DNA of 64,000 nt, taken from contig OZ010786.1 of NCBI GenBank assembly GCA_963932465.1, positions 271,840,411 through 271,904,410 on the forward strand. The letters are read 5' to 3'. Shown here one piece after another: positions 23,540 to 33,867 of this stretch. Source of the stretch: Maratus speciosus. Taxonomy: Eukaryota > Arthropoda > Arachnida > Araneae > Salticidae. The translations under genes and the position numbers were made by a program. The notes beneath the pieces were generated by a model that made no database searches, was not told where the DNA came from, and worked only from the letters and a program-made list of their open reading frames with translations. How positions within the stretch are numbered: position 1 is the first letter of the stretch; each line of letters starts with the position of its first letter.

Positions 23540-25995
23540 CGCCCGCGGCTACGAATTTGGTCTCCCTTAAATGTATGCTAGGCAATGTATCATGTTACTT
23601 TTATTCATAATTTAATTTACTTGCTCAATCCTTCGCCAAATTGGAAGATTCTGATAGAGAAATCGACAACTCGCTACTTTTATGTTAGTCGGCACAGGTG
23701 ATAAATCGCCAAACATTGTACACGTCGTATTTTTTTTTCCATACTTCGTTAATTCAGATTAAAATATAATCCTTTCTCATTTTTAGAATGGATTAATTTA
23801 AAAATGAAACCTTTAAAATTCATGACTTTCACTTAAAAAATATATATATATATATTTAGAAAAAGAAAACAGAATAAATAATACCATAAACCATTTAATT
23901 TCAACATCAAAGTATTGTTTTAATTTACCCCTCGAAAAATAAAAAATGCTGCTGGCGAGTTAAAATGAATTGACGAGAATTGCGCCCAGCTAACATAAAA
24001 GTACGAGTTCTTTGCGATCATGATGGCGACATTTATGTAGTTTTATTTGAAAAAAATATTTTGATTAAATCGGTTGTTAGAAAAAAAAATTCTTTTCTCG
24101 CCATGGATCTTTTCTCTATTCAGCCAAGTACCTATACTGGAAAAGTGCCTTGATTTATTTATTTATTTACTGTATTTTAAATTAGATGAATTAAAGACGG
24201 CACAGGTGTCATATATGCACTACGTTGGCGCGTCTTTTTTCTGACGCCAATATCATATACGCACCGGGGTACTTAACTGTCGTTATTTTGCTTGGTATGG
24301 TAAACCGGATGTTGTTGATTATTTATTAATAAATTGTTTATTTACTTTTATTTTATTTTTTTTTAATTATATAATTTTTTTTCTATAGTTAATAATTAAA
24401 CTTTTTATTTTTTTATTGTTATTCCCTTTTTAAAAATATTAAAAATAACGAATGAGATGCGTTTCATTGGGGCTTTGCCATTAAACAATTAACAAATAAT
24501 CATGGTTTCTGTGCCACCTACGTTAGCGTAATACATATATAGATTTTCAATCATAATTTAGTTTTAAATTTATCTCTATCACGTGTAGCTCGATTACGAA
24601 AGGTTAATCCGCTTGCCCTTAAAACAATGTAAAAAGTTCAGCATTTGTTTCCGTCTAATGTTCCATAACAAAATTGAAACTTCCTCTATAGAAAAAGAAA
24701 TAAAATAATGTAAATAAGAAACAAATTTAACAGACATGTGATTGAACCACGCGCTTAAAGCTCCGAAATGATCGGAAAGACTGACGTAAGTCGAAAAATC
24801 TTGGTTTAATAACTCCTGGCATGCGATGACGTGTGAAAGTATCGCTTTTAATAAATTTCGAAACTTTATTTGATTGCATAATTGAAATTTTCATATAAAA
24901 ATTATTTTTGATGTTAGTGAGCAATCTAAAATATATATTACATTAAAAAAATAATTAGAGCTAAAAAAAAAAAAATGGTTTTCACCTATATTCTGCAACC
25001 CGAGGAGCTCGGGTTCGATCCCCTTGTATATATAAAATTCTAATGAAACGCATTTTATGAAACGGAAGTATGTAACGGATGTATGAAACGCAAGTATGAA
25101 TCGACTGATTAAACAACTGATTATATTTCACGGCGATTTCTTCTAAAATATGGGATACTTTGCGATGAAATTAACACCAAAAATCAATATTGATCCGCAG
25201 ATTTCAAAACTGGTATTAGAATTTTAAAATTCGAATTAGTTTTCGAAATATTAATTTTTTTTTCTAATTTTTCATACATTTTTCTAATGATGGCAACTCA
25301 AATTTTAATCATAACTGATATTTCTTTTCGTATTTCAGAAAGGGTTATTATTTTTAATTAATTTGTGACCAGTTTGGCCTCACTTGAATCTATGCTAAGT
25401 ACAATGTTTTTTTGTTTTTTTTTTAATTATTATTATTATTATTATCATTTTATTTAATACAAAGCTTTCATTTCAAACTGAAAAATTTAAAATCAATGGC
25501 TTTAACTTCTTTCTTTTTTTAAAACGAAACGAAAAGGAAAATATGTCATATACGCACCGGGTTACCTAAATAGCGCCAAAGGGCGTTGTTTTGCCTGACA
25601 TGGTAATCCGGCTACTGTTGCTTATTTATTTACCTTTATTTTGTTTTTATTTAAAACAAAAAAAAGTTATAAATTGCTTTGCTCTATAGTTATTAATTAT
25701 TTATTTTTATTTATTATTAGTTCATTTTAAAAATAATAGAAAATAATTTAAAAATACATATACATATGTAACTGGTATTCGAAAACGAGGTTTTCGCCAA
25801 ATTGTCGTAAAAAAAAACCACGCCAAACCCGATTAAATATTGCAAGAAATCCTGACATTTAATTTCAAATTCAAAGCAATGTTTTAATGGTACTTTTAGT
25901 TATCCAGTCGACCAATTTCGCCAAATTATATAAATCGCCAAAGCACTCACCAAATTATACAAATTGACGTAATTTTTATTTTAAATTACGAAAGA
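23540..25995. repeat. Mosaic of dispersed repeats rich in TCGCCAA
   Basis: Segments recur between 23550-24100, 25360-25990 and 26880-27110. Examples are CACTTGAATCTATGCTA versus CCCTTAAATGTATGCTAG, TGGCGAGTTAAAA, and CTAACATAAAAGTA...TTCTTTGTGATCATG...TTTATGTAGTTTTATT. TCGCCAAA or its complement occurs many times (23648, 23705, 25793, 25918, 25944). Truncated hAT-type MITE pieces lie at about 24197-24330 (GGCACAGGTGTCATATATGC) and 25543-25625. No protein was recognised. A tRNA-like B-box motif (GGGTTCGATCCCC) occurs at about 25010-25022 within a short CCCGAG/CTCGGG hairpin. Confidence 0.5.
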
Positions 25996-26004
25996 ACAAA
26001 TAAA

Positions 26005-26507
26005 GGCACAGATGTCATATACGCGGTACATGGCGCGGTTTTTTCTGACGCCAATGTCGTATACGCAAAGGTACTTAACCCTTAACCGGAATCGTGGGTC
26101 CATTTTGACCGGACAACGACAAAAAAACCCGTTTAATTTCGAAACGCGCGCATCAACGCTTAAAGAACTAAATCTAAAAAAAAATGTATAATTTCAAGAT
26201 ATATATGAAAAAAAGTTGATTTATATAGTACATGAAACTTTTTTCAATGCGCTTATAACCCATCTAAGTGGTAATTTCATATATATTAGAAAATAACTTG
26301 GATTTTAATTAAAGGGTCCTTTTGGACATAAGATTCCACTAATGTGGAACAATTTAGCGATTCCGGTTAAAGGTTAACTGGCGCCAAAGTATAGTTATTT
26401 TGCTTGATATGGTAATCCGGATGTTGTTGTTTATGGTGGTGATGTTTTCGCTAAATTGCCGTCGGAAAAAAACAGCGCCAATATGGGGAGTATATGACAT
26501 CTGTGCC
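26005..26507. mobile_element. hAT-type MITE, copy 1 (interrupted)
   Basis: The ends are GGCACAGATGTCATATACGC on the left and, reverse-complemented, GGCACAGATGTCATATACTC on the right. Flanking 8-mers are CAAATAAA (25997-26004) and GAAATAAA (26508-26515), a 7/8 match, as for hAT elements with 8-bp TSDs. A TTAA-flanked MITE (26079-26373) interrupts it. Without that insertion it would be close in length to copy 2. Confidence 0.85.
26079..26373. mobile_element. piggyBac-type MITE nested in hAT MITE copy 1
   Basis: TTAA at 26075-26078 and 26374-26377. The left end is CCCTTAACCGGAATCGTGGG and the right end, reverse-complemented, is CCTTTAACCGGAATCGCTAA. The undisturbed site is visible in hAT MITE copy 2 at about 26605 as GGTACTTAACTGG with one TTAA. 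Its 295-bp interior is non-coding. Confidence 0.92.
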
Positions 26508-26529
26508 GAAATAAATTAGTATAGCATTG

Positions 26530-26725
26530 GGCACAGATGTCATATACGCCCCATATTGGCGCTATTTTTTTCTGACGCCAATGTCATATATGCAACGGGT
26601 ACTTAACTGGTGCCAAAGTGTCGTTATTTTGCTTGATATGGTAACCCGGACGTTGTTGTATATGCTGTTAATGTTTTCGTCAAATTGCCGTTGGAAAAAA
26701 GTCGCGCCAATATGACATCTGTGCC
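26530..26725. mobile_element. hAT-type MITE, copy 2 (intact)
   Basis: A perfect 8-bp TSD, TAGCATTG, lies at 26522-26529 and 26726-26733. The ends GGCACAGATGTCATAT and ATGACATCTGTGCC are inverted. At 196 bp it is non-coding. It shares its whole length with copy 1 outside the nested insertion. Confidence 0.92.
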
Positions 26726-26733
26726 TAGCATTG

Positions 26734-27515
26734 ATAAAAATAAAAATAAAACGTCGAAATAAAAATCCCTTGGTGGCATAAACACGTGTAACTTCCTTAC
26801 AGTCAAGTGAATGTGACTTTACGATCAACCATTATCGGCATTTAATCTTATATTCTGGCGATAGATTTTTGGTCGATGGGATAACCAAGTAGTACCGTTT
26901 TAATTTACCACTCGAAAAATAAAAAAATGCTAACTGGCGAGTTAAAAAAAGCTATTGGCGAGATTTTCACCCGGCCAACATAAAAGTATCAAGAATTCTT
27001 TGTGATCATGGCATCTTTTATGTAGTTTTATTCGAAAAAATAACTTTTATTCTTTAATCAAAATGGAAACCTTTCTTAGGAAACGCGAAGTGTTGTAATT
27101 GTTTATGGCAGTTACATGACTTGGACTATTATAATATAGGTGAAATCATGGCAATAGAATAATATTTGGCGACTTATCGCCTGTGTCTGGCTAATATTAA
27201 TGTACCAAAATGACCGCATGGAATATAAAAAGCAAAGGAATACGCCCAGAATTGTTGATAATAGTCACATGACTTAGGATATTATTATAGAGATTATTTT
27301 CAATTCTAAAAACAGCGCAAAGAATAATATTTCCTAACGATTAAAAATTTATTTACACGTGACTATTAAAAACAGAAAAAAACCCTTTAAAATTACTATT
27401 AAATGAGTACGTGTTACAAGCAGGAAAATATTGAAAATTATGTCTTGAAAATCCTATTTACACGTGAATATTAAAAGAGAAAGGAAACTTTAAAATAATA
27501 AATACATTAATATGT
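26734..27515. repeat. Dispersed repeat continuation, no gene
   Basis: About 26880-27110 repeats the 23930-24060 segment (CACTCGAAAAATAAAAAA, TGGCGAGTTAAAA, TTTTATGTAGTTTTATT). The rest is AT-rich, with two similar stretches around TTTACACGTGA (27352 and 27461). Confidence 0.4.
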
Positions 27516-27521
27516 GTTTAA

Positions 27522-27717
27522 CTCTTTCAGGGGCAAGGTACTTCTATTCGTAAAATGTTGAAATCAGTAAATGGCACCAGAATTTACAAACAAATTTCGA
27601 AATACGAAAATGCTTTTGTTCACTTAATAATAAAAGGAAAATTTTCATTCCAATATTCTGGTGCATTTAAGAATTAAAATTAAGTGGTCCAAAAATGAAC
27701 TACTGACCTTGAAGGGG
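27522..27717. mobile_element. TTAA-flanked MITE (CTTTCAGGGGC type)
   Basis: TTAA at 27518-27521 and 27718-27721. The left end CTCTTTCAGGGGCAAGGT pairs loosely with the right end, whose complement begins CCCCTTCAAGGTCAG. The interior (TATTCGTAAAATGTTGAAAT, CACCAGAATTTACAAACAAA) is repeated in the element at 45296. Confidence 0.7.
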
Positions 27718-27721
27718 TTAA

Positions 27722-28730
27722 AGCATTAAATTATAATAATTGTAGTAAATTGTATTGTGCCAATCGTATTATAACTCTGTTAAAAAATATCGGGAGGCAA
27801 AGACTCTGTTTACTTAATTCACTTTATTTTAGCTTCTTTTCTGTAATAGCGATGTTTGTGCCATTTTCTTTATTGTACCATCGAAAAGTGTATAAAATTA
27901 TGCATACAATTGAACCAAATTTTTTTATGCATATTTTTGGCTTTGGCCAACAGGTCCTCCTTCAATTTGGAAATATTGCGCGGTAAAGGGGATCTGTGAT
28001 AGCGATTTTTGTATACTTTTCTTGATTTTTCGTAGTTCTATTGTCCATCGGTGGCTCGTGCAGTGGCGGGAACACGCTTCCTGCTTAGCCGGCTATTCAC
28101 AAACATCTGATAACAACAGAATAATGAAAAACTATTAATTTTAACAAATATCATTATATAGATTAACTCGTTTTTAGTTCGTTTAATTGACTGAAGAAGA
28201 AATTTAAGATGAAAATCAAAGTTGGTATAGTATTGAACTAATAATATTGAAGTATTAACATGTGTAACTAGTTTTTGAAATAATAAGGTGTATAAGATAG
28301 AAGAAAGTTTTGGGATTGCACATCCAACTAGTTTAATAAAGCAATTAATAATTCATATATTTATTGTATGGAACCGTCTGATCGTGAGTAAATACACGCA
28401 CTTGACTGTTTATTAAGTTTTGGAAAACCTTCATTAACGTGTTGAACACCCAAATTTCTGCAAGATGGTTTCCTTGAAATAGGAACTCCCAAACAGCCGA
28501 CAGTTATATGTCTTCAAAAATTAAGCAGGCTCAGACTATCATCACTAAATAGCTGATTGAGCTTCCATGAAGCAACGAATACTGTTTCAAGTCCAATGCC
28601 ATTTTTACATTCTTCTATCTTTACAAGAAGAAAGTATTGGATTCGTGAAAATTTTCGAATTCCGGTTTTGGACGGATTAACACATTTTTGTGGTCAGAGA
28701 TTCCGAAAAACATGTTTTTACAAAATATCT
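27722..28730. other. Stretch without a recognised gene
   Basis: The frame at 27750-27986 is not recognised. The segment at about 28640-28730 (ATTTTCGAATTCCGGTTTTGG, AAACATGTTTTTACAAAA) runs into a CTGTCTGTC microsatellite that heads the 145-bp tandem array. Confidence 0.35.
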
Positions 28731-28734
28731 GTCT

Positions 28735-28775
28735 GTGAGTCTGTCTGTCTGTCCGTCCGTCTGTCTGTGTCTATG
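28735..28775 (+). repeat. CTGT/CCGT microsatellite
   Basis: Runs of CTGTCTGTCTGTCCGTCCGT immediately precede the 145-bp tandem array. The same sequence, in the other strand sense, sits next to the 146-bp arrays (39428 and 42527) and in family R tails (56936, 22270). Confidence 0.8.
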
Positions 28776-28815
28776 TGACACAAATTTTGTGGGCGCTCTA
28801 TCTGAAGAACTACTG

Positions 28816-29281
28816 AACGAAATTTAATAAAAATTTATATTCAGTTAGTCCCTGATATAAATTGGTGCTGATTAGTTTTTGGTGTAAATCGCTCAACAGG
28901 TGGCGCTGCTATGCTGCACCTTTCACGATTTCCGCAACAGCTCAATCTCCAAAAATAAAGCACGGATTTTCATCAAACTTCAGATTCAGTAAGTCCTTGA
29001 CATCAATTGCGTTTTATACATTTTGGTGTAAATCGCTCAACAGGTGGCGCTGCTATGAAAAATTTTCCAAGATTTCCGCAATAGCTCAATCTCCAGAACT
29101 AATGCAAGGATTTGTATCAAACTTCAGATTTAGTTAGTCCTTGACATGAATTGACGTGTTATATATTTTGCTGTACATCGCTCAAAAGGTGGTGCTGTTA
29201 TGCTGCATTTTTTGCGATTTTCGCAATAGGTCTATCTCAAGAACTAAGGCATGGATTTTCAACAAATTTCAGTTTCAGGTA
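28816..29281 (+). repeat. 145-bp tandem repeat, left part
   Basis: Each unit contains TCGCTCAACAGGTGGCGC, an AATAGCTCAATCTC-like block, CATCAAACTTCAGATT and a TTAGTCCTTGACAT-like block. The TGTAAATCGC landmark is at 28883, 29027 and 29172 (spacing 144-145). The frame at 28862-29137 is open only because the unit length permits it, and its repeated peptide is a by-product. The array resumes after element E1 at 32458. Confidence 0.85.
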
Positions 29282-30932
29282 TAACGTAAAGCGAGGAGAG
29301 TTCGCGCGGTAGGAGAGATTGCGCACAAAGAGATACGACGGGAAGGAGCAGAGTGCGCGCGCAGCGACTCCAGGTAGTTGTACAGCTGCATTGGTGCAGT
29401 GTCTACATGAATATACATATTGATTGTTCCAAGCGTCTTAGATAAAGCAGTGCTATTTTGTTTTGTTTTTAAAACGTAAGTGCTTGAATTTTCATAACTG
29501 TTCGTCAGAATTTTTATAGAACGTCATTAATACAAAATATTTTGAACTTAAGCAATTTCTTATAAACTACTAACCTGGACTAAGTATGCGAACACCAACA
29601 ATTCATTTTACAAGTAGCCATATTTAAATAAAAGGCCGCGCAATCTCTCCTACCAAAATAGGAGAGGTTGCGCATCTGCTACTTAAGAGAGATGGCGCAT
29701 TTCCCCATAAGTTTAAGTGTTTGGAGAGATTACGAAGCTTATTGATAAATTTTTATGAATTGGAAATTATCTGTAAAACATATGAATGAATCAATTTTTA
29801 AATAATTTCGGAAAAACACATAATTATCAAAACTAAATTTGGCAACAAATTAATTTGAAAAAAAAAAATACTTTTGCAGATAAAAATTTTATTAATAAAT
29901 TAATAATACAGTTGTTATTAAATTAATTTTATGTAATTATTTTTATTAATAAATTAATAACATATTTGTTAATAATTTAATAAAATATTTATATATATTT
30001 TTTTAATTAATGGACAATTAATTTGCTAATAAATTAATTTTGTTAACTAAAATAAATTTTGTAATACCGTGTTTTGGAAAAGCTTTTACCCATTCCAAGT
30101 AGTGTAATGCCATCGAAATCAAAAGGAAACAGAGTGCAACTAATGTTACTAATCCACAAAATATACATGAAAATAGACGTAAGAAGGATGCCACAAAAAA
30201 AAAAAAAACCTGTGAAAATAAGGTGCTTCCACAAAAAGTGGGGAAAAAAAAATTCAAGGAAAAACCGAAGGTCAATGAGGATGAGCGCATTGAATGTCTG
30301 AAACTGTACCTGGATTCAATGTATTGCTTGTTGCAGGAGATTGCACGAAAGATGCACGATTTACAACAATAAGTGCATCGATTGTGGACTACGAGAACTT
30401 CGGTTAGCAAACAAAATACAATGAAACTGTGGAAATGGAAATGAAATAATTTTCAAGTTAAACATGTTATCAACTAGATTAATGTTATTTGTAATCTTAG
30501 TAGGGCTTGCTTTTTCTGATATTTTAATCTTCTTAAATTAAAAATTTTAACTGTTGTTAAAAATTTGTCTTTTACTCATTATTTAAACATTTGGTTGAAA
30601 TATTCACTCCTAATACAATAATATTTACTCACAAAAAACCTTTCAACAATGTCGACTAAGTGTAATTATTATTGTTAACAATTTAATTGTCGTTATTATT
30701 AATAACAATTTCTTCTACCTATGTGCACAATCTCTCCTACCCATGTGCGCATTCTCTTCTACCCTGTAAGGAGAGATTGCGTAAAATAGTTTTCTTGGTT
30801 TTATTACTGCTGTTCTATTAAGTTACAGTATAACAACAAAATAACAATAAAAATGCATAAAAAAAATGAAGTCAAAATTATTCATTCATAGTTTAGCAAA
30901 ATATTAATATTTAGATTTTTTATTATTATTCT

Positions 30933-31212
30933 TTAGAGAATGCATTGAAGGGAGATGATAAAATATATCTCGGTGACTCACATAATCAGAAGGTTTTGTA
31001 GAAAAATAAACTTTATTAACATAACAACACATAGTCAAATATTCGCCATCGTCACTGACAGAATATCTGCCGCTCTCTGCAGAGTTCGAATGTTACTGCG
31101 TCACGTGACTTCAAAAGCTCTCCGCAGAAAACGCGGGGGGAGGAAATGCGCCTCATTGCTATTGGCTGGCTCCTCGCGTGCGAGAGAGAGAGAGAAATAG
31201 CAGACGGCTACA
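30933..31212 (-). repeat. 3' LTR of the Gypsy element
   Basis: Reads TGTAGCCGTCTGC at its 5' edge on the minus strand and ends GCATTCTCTAA. It contains a GAGAGAGAGAG run and an ATAAACTTTATTAAC block near the polyadenylation position. It is identical to the partner LTR as far as I can compare. Confidence 0.92.
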
Positions 31213-31268
31213 GAGTATGCCCCCAGTGACGAAGTCGCGATAAGGTGCTGGGGAGAAGTCCGTCGCCG

Positions 31269-32045
31269 CTACTCTTCCCGCTTCTGGTTTTCCGAATAAG
31301 AACAAGGCGCTAGGCACTTTTTTGCTTTTTCTTGATATTTTTGGTGATACCAACACAATGTTACACCCCTATGGCGGGACTGAGAACGATTACGCTGATG
31401 GTTATCACTTCTAGATACACTTCTTGAACGACGAAGATGAGCGACCTCTTGGCGTAATGCTTGGATTTCTTTTACGAGCATATCAATGGCTGGTGGTGTC
31501 TGAGATTCAGTTGTTGGTGTTCGAATCGAAACAGAACTAATGTTGGAAGGCGTTAATTCAATTATTCTATCAGCAATATCCGCCGCTTTATCTGGAGTAA
31601 TTTTTTCAATGGAAGCTAGAATCGTTTGCACAGTGGTTGGCATTTGTTGAGTAAACAGTTCTAAAAGAAGATCGTTACTAATATTATGGCTTTCAGCCCG
31701 TCTTTTCATTAATCGAAGTAATTCAGTTGGTTTTCTGTCACCCAGGCTTTCTCCAGCTAGCAGTTTCCGTATTTCTAAAGTACGACTTTCTCCGCAACGT
31801 TCGATAACTTTTGCTTTCAAAATCTGATAAGGATCAGTTGGATCAGGACTCATTATCACATCTCGAACCATAGTAGCAGTAGCAGGCGGTAGATGCGCTA
31901 CAACATAATTATATTTTGTTTTCGACTCAGTGATAGCTTTAGGAGTAGCTAATTCGAACGTGCTGTCCAGCATATGAAACCATAATGTAGGGTCCACAGA
32001 GATATAGGGTGGAATGACTACGGCAGATGTTTCAGCAGTTGCCAT
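31269..32045 (-). CDS. gag: Gypsy-type Gag protein
   Basis: A 258-codon open frame encoding the structural Gag protein of a Ty3/Gypsy retrotransposon, which assembles virus-like particles around the element RNA. The N-terminal half has the capsid-like pattern seen in arachnid elements: WFHMLDSTFELA near residue 22, KYNYVVAHLPP near 45, then a DPYQILKAKVIERCGESRT block near 75 followed by LLAGESLGDRKPTELLRLM. A basic serine/arginine tail follows at about 205-228. The end has a Cys/His cluster, CWYHQKYQEKAKKCLAPC, in place of a classic CCHC knuckle. The frame is uninterrupted and stops just before the 3' LTR, so no protease-polymerase region follows. The ATG at 32045 lies about 90 bases inside the 5' LTR, as expected. 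The protein looks intact, but the copy needs enzymes from an autonomous relative. Confidence 0.9.
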   Translation of the reverse strand: MATAETSAVVIPPYISVDPTLWFHMLDSTFELATPKAITESKTKYNYVVAHLPPATATMVRDVIMSPDPTDPYQILKAKVIERCGESRTLEIRKLLAGESLGDRKPTELLRLMKRRAESHNISNDLLLELFTQQMPTTVQTILASIEKITPDKAADIADRIIELTPSNISSVSIRTPTTESQTPPAIDMLVKEIQALRQEVAHLRRSRSVSRSDNHQRNRSQSRHRGVTLCWYHQKYQEKAKKCLAPCSYSENQKREE

Positions 32046-32136
32046 TTTGCTAGTTAAACAAAACGTTCCATGAAACAGTTGAATAGTTCGACGTTCTATG
32101 AAATAGTTGAAGGTTCAAAAATCCGCGGTCACCATT

Positions 32137-32416
32137 TTAGAGAATGCATTGAAGGGAGATGATAAAATATATCTCGGTGACTCACATAATCAGAAGGTTT
32201 TGTAGAAAAATAAACTTTATTAACATAACAACACATAGTCAAATATTCGCCATCGTCACTGACAGAATATCTGCCGCTCTCTGCAGAGTTCGAATGTTAC
32301 TGCGTCACGTGACTTCAAAAGCTCTCCGCAGAAAACGCGGGGGGAGGAAATGCGCCTCATTGCTATTGGCTGGCTCCTCGCGTGCGAGAGAGAGAGAGAA
32401 ATAGCAGACGGCTACA
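32137..32416 (-). repeat. 5' LTR of the Gypsy element
   Basis: 280 bp, identical to the LTR at 30933-31212 on base-by-base reading. It would hold the promoter for the gag transcript. The adjacent ATTCT at 32417 is the right half of the TSD. Confidence 0.92.
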
Positions 32417-32457
32417 ATTCTTTTGAAATGTGCGCAGACTCTCCTCACTTTACGTTA

Positions 32458-32640
32458 CCTTGATATGAATGAGTGCTGTTTATGTTTTAGTGCAAATCGC
32501 TCAACAGGTGACGCTGCTATGCTGCATTTTTCAAAATTCCACTATAGCTCTATCTCAAGAACTAATGCACGAATTTTCATCAAACTTCAGATTCAGGTAA
32601 ACCTTGATATCAATTAGTGCTGTTTATGTGATTTATATAG
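32458..32640 (+). repeat. 145-bp tandem repeat, right part
   Basis: Contains the fourth unit (GTGCAAATCGCTCAACAGGT at about 32490) and the start of a fifth (ACCTTGATATCAATTAGTGC). After removing E1 and one TA, the fourth landmark falls 145 bp after the third, so E1 landed inside a continuous array without other rearrangement. Confidence 0.85.
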
Positions 32641-32689
32641 AAGAAAGTTTTGTAATGGCTACAACATACTAGTTTTCCTTGAATTGAAA

Positions 32690-33320
32690 TAAAATAAGCT
32701 GCAGCATGATTATAAAAAAATTCAACTCCGTTTTCATATTTATTGTAGTATGTAATGACCAAAAGTATCTTAACCTATTTTCTGCTACCCTTTACTCTGC
32801 TATCTACGGTCGATACCCTTTTTGCTTCTTCGAAATTTGGCCATTACGGCAACAACTCGATTGTCATTCCATCGAACTATTGCAACTTTGTTCTTTGTAT
32901 CGAAATGCTGTCTGAAGAACATCACTCCCCTTTCGACATCGTTTTAGAGGGCATTAGTGGGCATTTAGATAATCTATGTCCTCTAGCAGTACGAATCTCT
33001 ATCGTAGCGAAGAAGTTTTTATTATCAAAAATGGATAATAGTTCATGGGAACACATTTAAAATTTGGCTTACATTTTCTCATTTGGGATTTACATCCTTT
33101 TCTTCATTGCTATTATGAATTAAAATTTCAATAATGCCAGCAACCTCTTTTGGATGTACTTCATCACATATGGTTTCCTCTATCTTCCTTGCAGATGAAT
33201 CATCAATCTCCTCAGTGTCTCTCAGTGCATCGGGATCTGGAAGTAAAATCACTAATTCATTGTCTATGTCGACTAAATCACTGGCATCATTGTCATCTAA
33301 AATCCACAAGAAATCCAAGA
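32690..33320 (-). pseudogene. piggyBac-like transposase relic
   Basis: piggyBac transposases excise and insert at TTAA. On the minus strand, the frame at 33318-33079 has an acidic N-terminal region (VILLPDPDALRDTEEIDD) typical of this family, ending shortly after VAGIIEILIHN. The next frame, from about 33060 to 32930, reads FDNKNFFATIEIRTARGHRL and then SKCPLMPSKTMSKGE, which matches the FDNFFTS, G-T-x-R and KCPL...K-x-M-x-KG blocks around the catalytic aspartates. Farther left (about 32890-32700) are a FDGMTIELLP-like block and YYNKYENGV, equivalent to the YNKxMGGVD motif. The region between the N-terminus and FDN is missing and several stops and frame changes are present, so it is inactive. 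Confidence 0.78.
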
Positions 33321-33816
33321 CTTCCGCCGCAGTTAAAAATTTACGTGACTTTTTAAAATACTAACTACAAAATTATTTTCTAAAGAAAACAAAATGCAAG
33401 TATACGAAAACGAGAGAAAGTAGGTTTTCTTTGATAAATTTCAAAACGCAAACTACCTTCATGAGCTGTTGTTGGAGATCATGTCACCCCCCATACACAT
33501 ACACCTGTCTGGAACCTGTCAGACAGACTGTTAGGTGTCTGTGTTAGTTGTAGAGTAGCAATGTTTGGAATGTAACAAAGAATGAAAGGAATATCTTTAT
33601 TACTAACTGATGAGGTAACTGATGATAGTAGTGTATTGAAGTAGTGTGATTGTACCATAGTCCTAATTTTAGGACAGTCAAAAATGCAAGTAAAATTAAT
33701 CTATTAGATATTTTTTTTTACAATTATTAATAATGGTACAAAAATATGGAATAGTATCTCTCTAAATTTATATGTCTGTTTTTTTAGAACAAATCTTTAA
33801 AAAACTTGTATGCTGA

Positions 33817-33822
<6 letters not shown>

Positions 33823-33863
<41 letters not shown>
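33823..33863 (+). repeat. 41-bp poly-A run
   Basis: An unbroken run of A within the non-coding 5' part of the piggyBac relic. It may be a simple-sequence expansion or a retroposed tail. Its true length is uncertain because long homopolymers are often mis-sequenced. Confidence 0.8.

Positions 33864-33867
<4 letters not shown>

Larger units (their letters stand above)
30933..32416 (-). mobile_element. Young gag-only Gypsy (Ty3) retrotransposon
   Basis: Two 280-bp direct repeats (30933-31212 and 32137-32416), identical on my reading, flank one gag frame. The 5-bp TSD ATTCT is at 30928-30932 and 32417-32421. The total is 1484 bp, against about 5 kb for a full element, so protease, reverse transcriptase and integrase are missing. 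Reading the minus strand, a TGGTGACC primer-binding-like site begins two bases inside the 5' LTR. A short purine-rich GGGGGCATAC lies beside the 3' LTR. Confidence 0.93.
29284..32455. mobile_element. E1: TA-flanked DNA transposon carrying a Gypsy insertion
   Basis: TA at 29282-29283 and 32456-32457. The ends are ACGTAAAGCGAGGAGAGTTC on the left and, reverse-complemented, ACGTAAAGTGAGGAGAGTCT on the right. Without the Gypsy insertion the element is about 1.68 kb. A motif close to GGAGAGATTGCGCAC recurs many times in both orientations at 29311, 29638, 29665, 29685, 30727, 30745, 30770 and in both TIRs. The stretch 30074-30420 contains lysine-rich frames (for example one around 30243 reading KPKVNEDERIECLKLY) that might be the shreds of a transposase, but this is not certain. 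TA flanks suggest the IS630/Tc1/mariner group or a pogo relative. Confidence 0.88.

Noticed and set aside
25005..25025. Possible tRNA or SINE promoter (GGGTTCGATCCCC)
   Set aside because: B-box-like word only; no A box or cloverleaf partner was found upstream.
28862..29137. 91-codon frame with an internally repeated peptide
   Set aside because: The peptide repeat is a by-product of the 145-bp DNA repeat; other units break the frame.
30955..31200. 81-codon frame, repeated exactly at 32159-32404
   Set aside because: It is antisense LTR sequence of the Gypsy element and repeats because the LTRs are identical.
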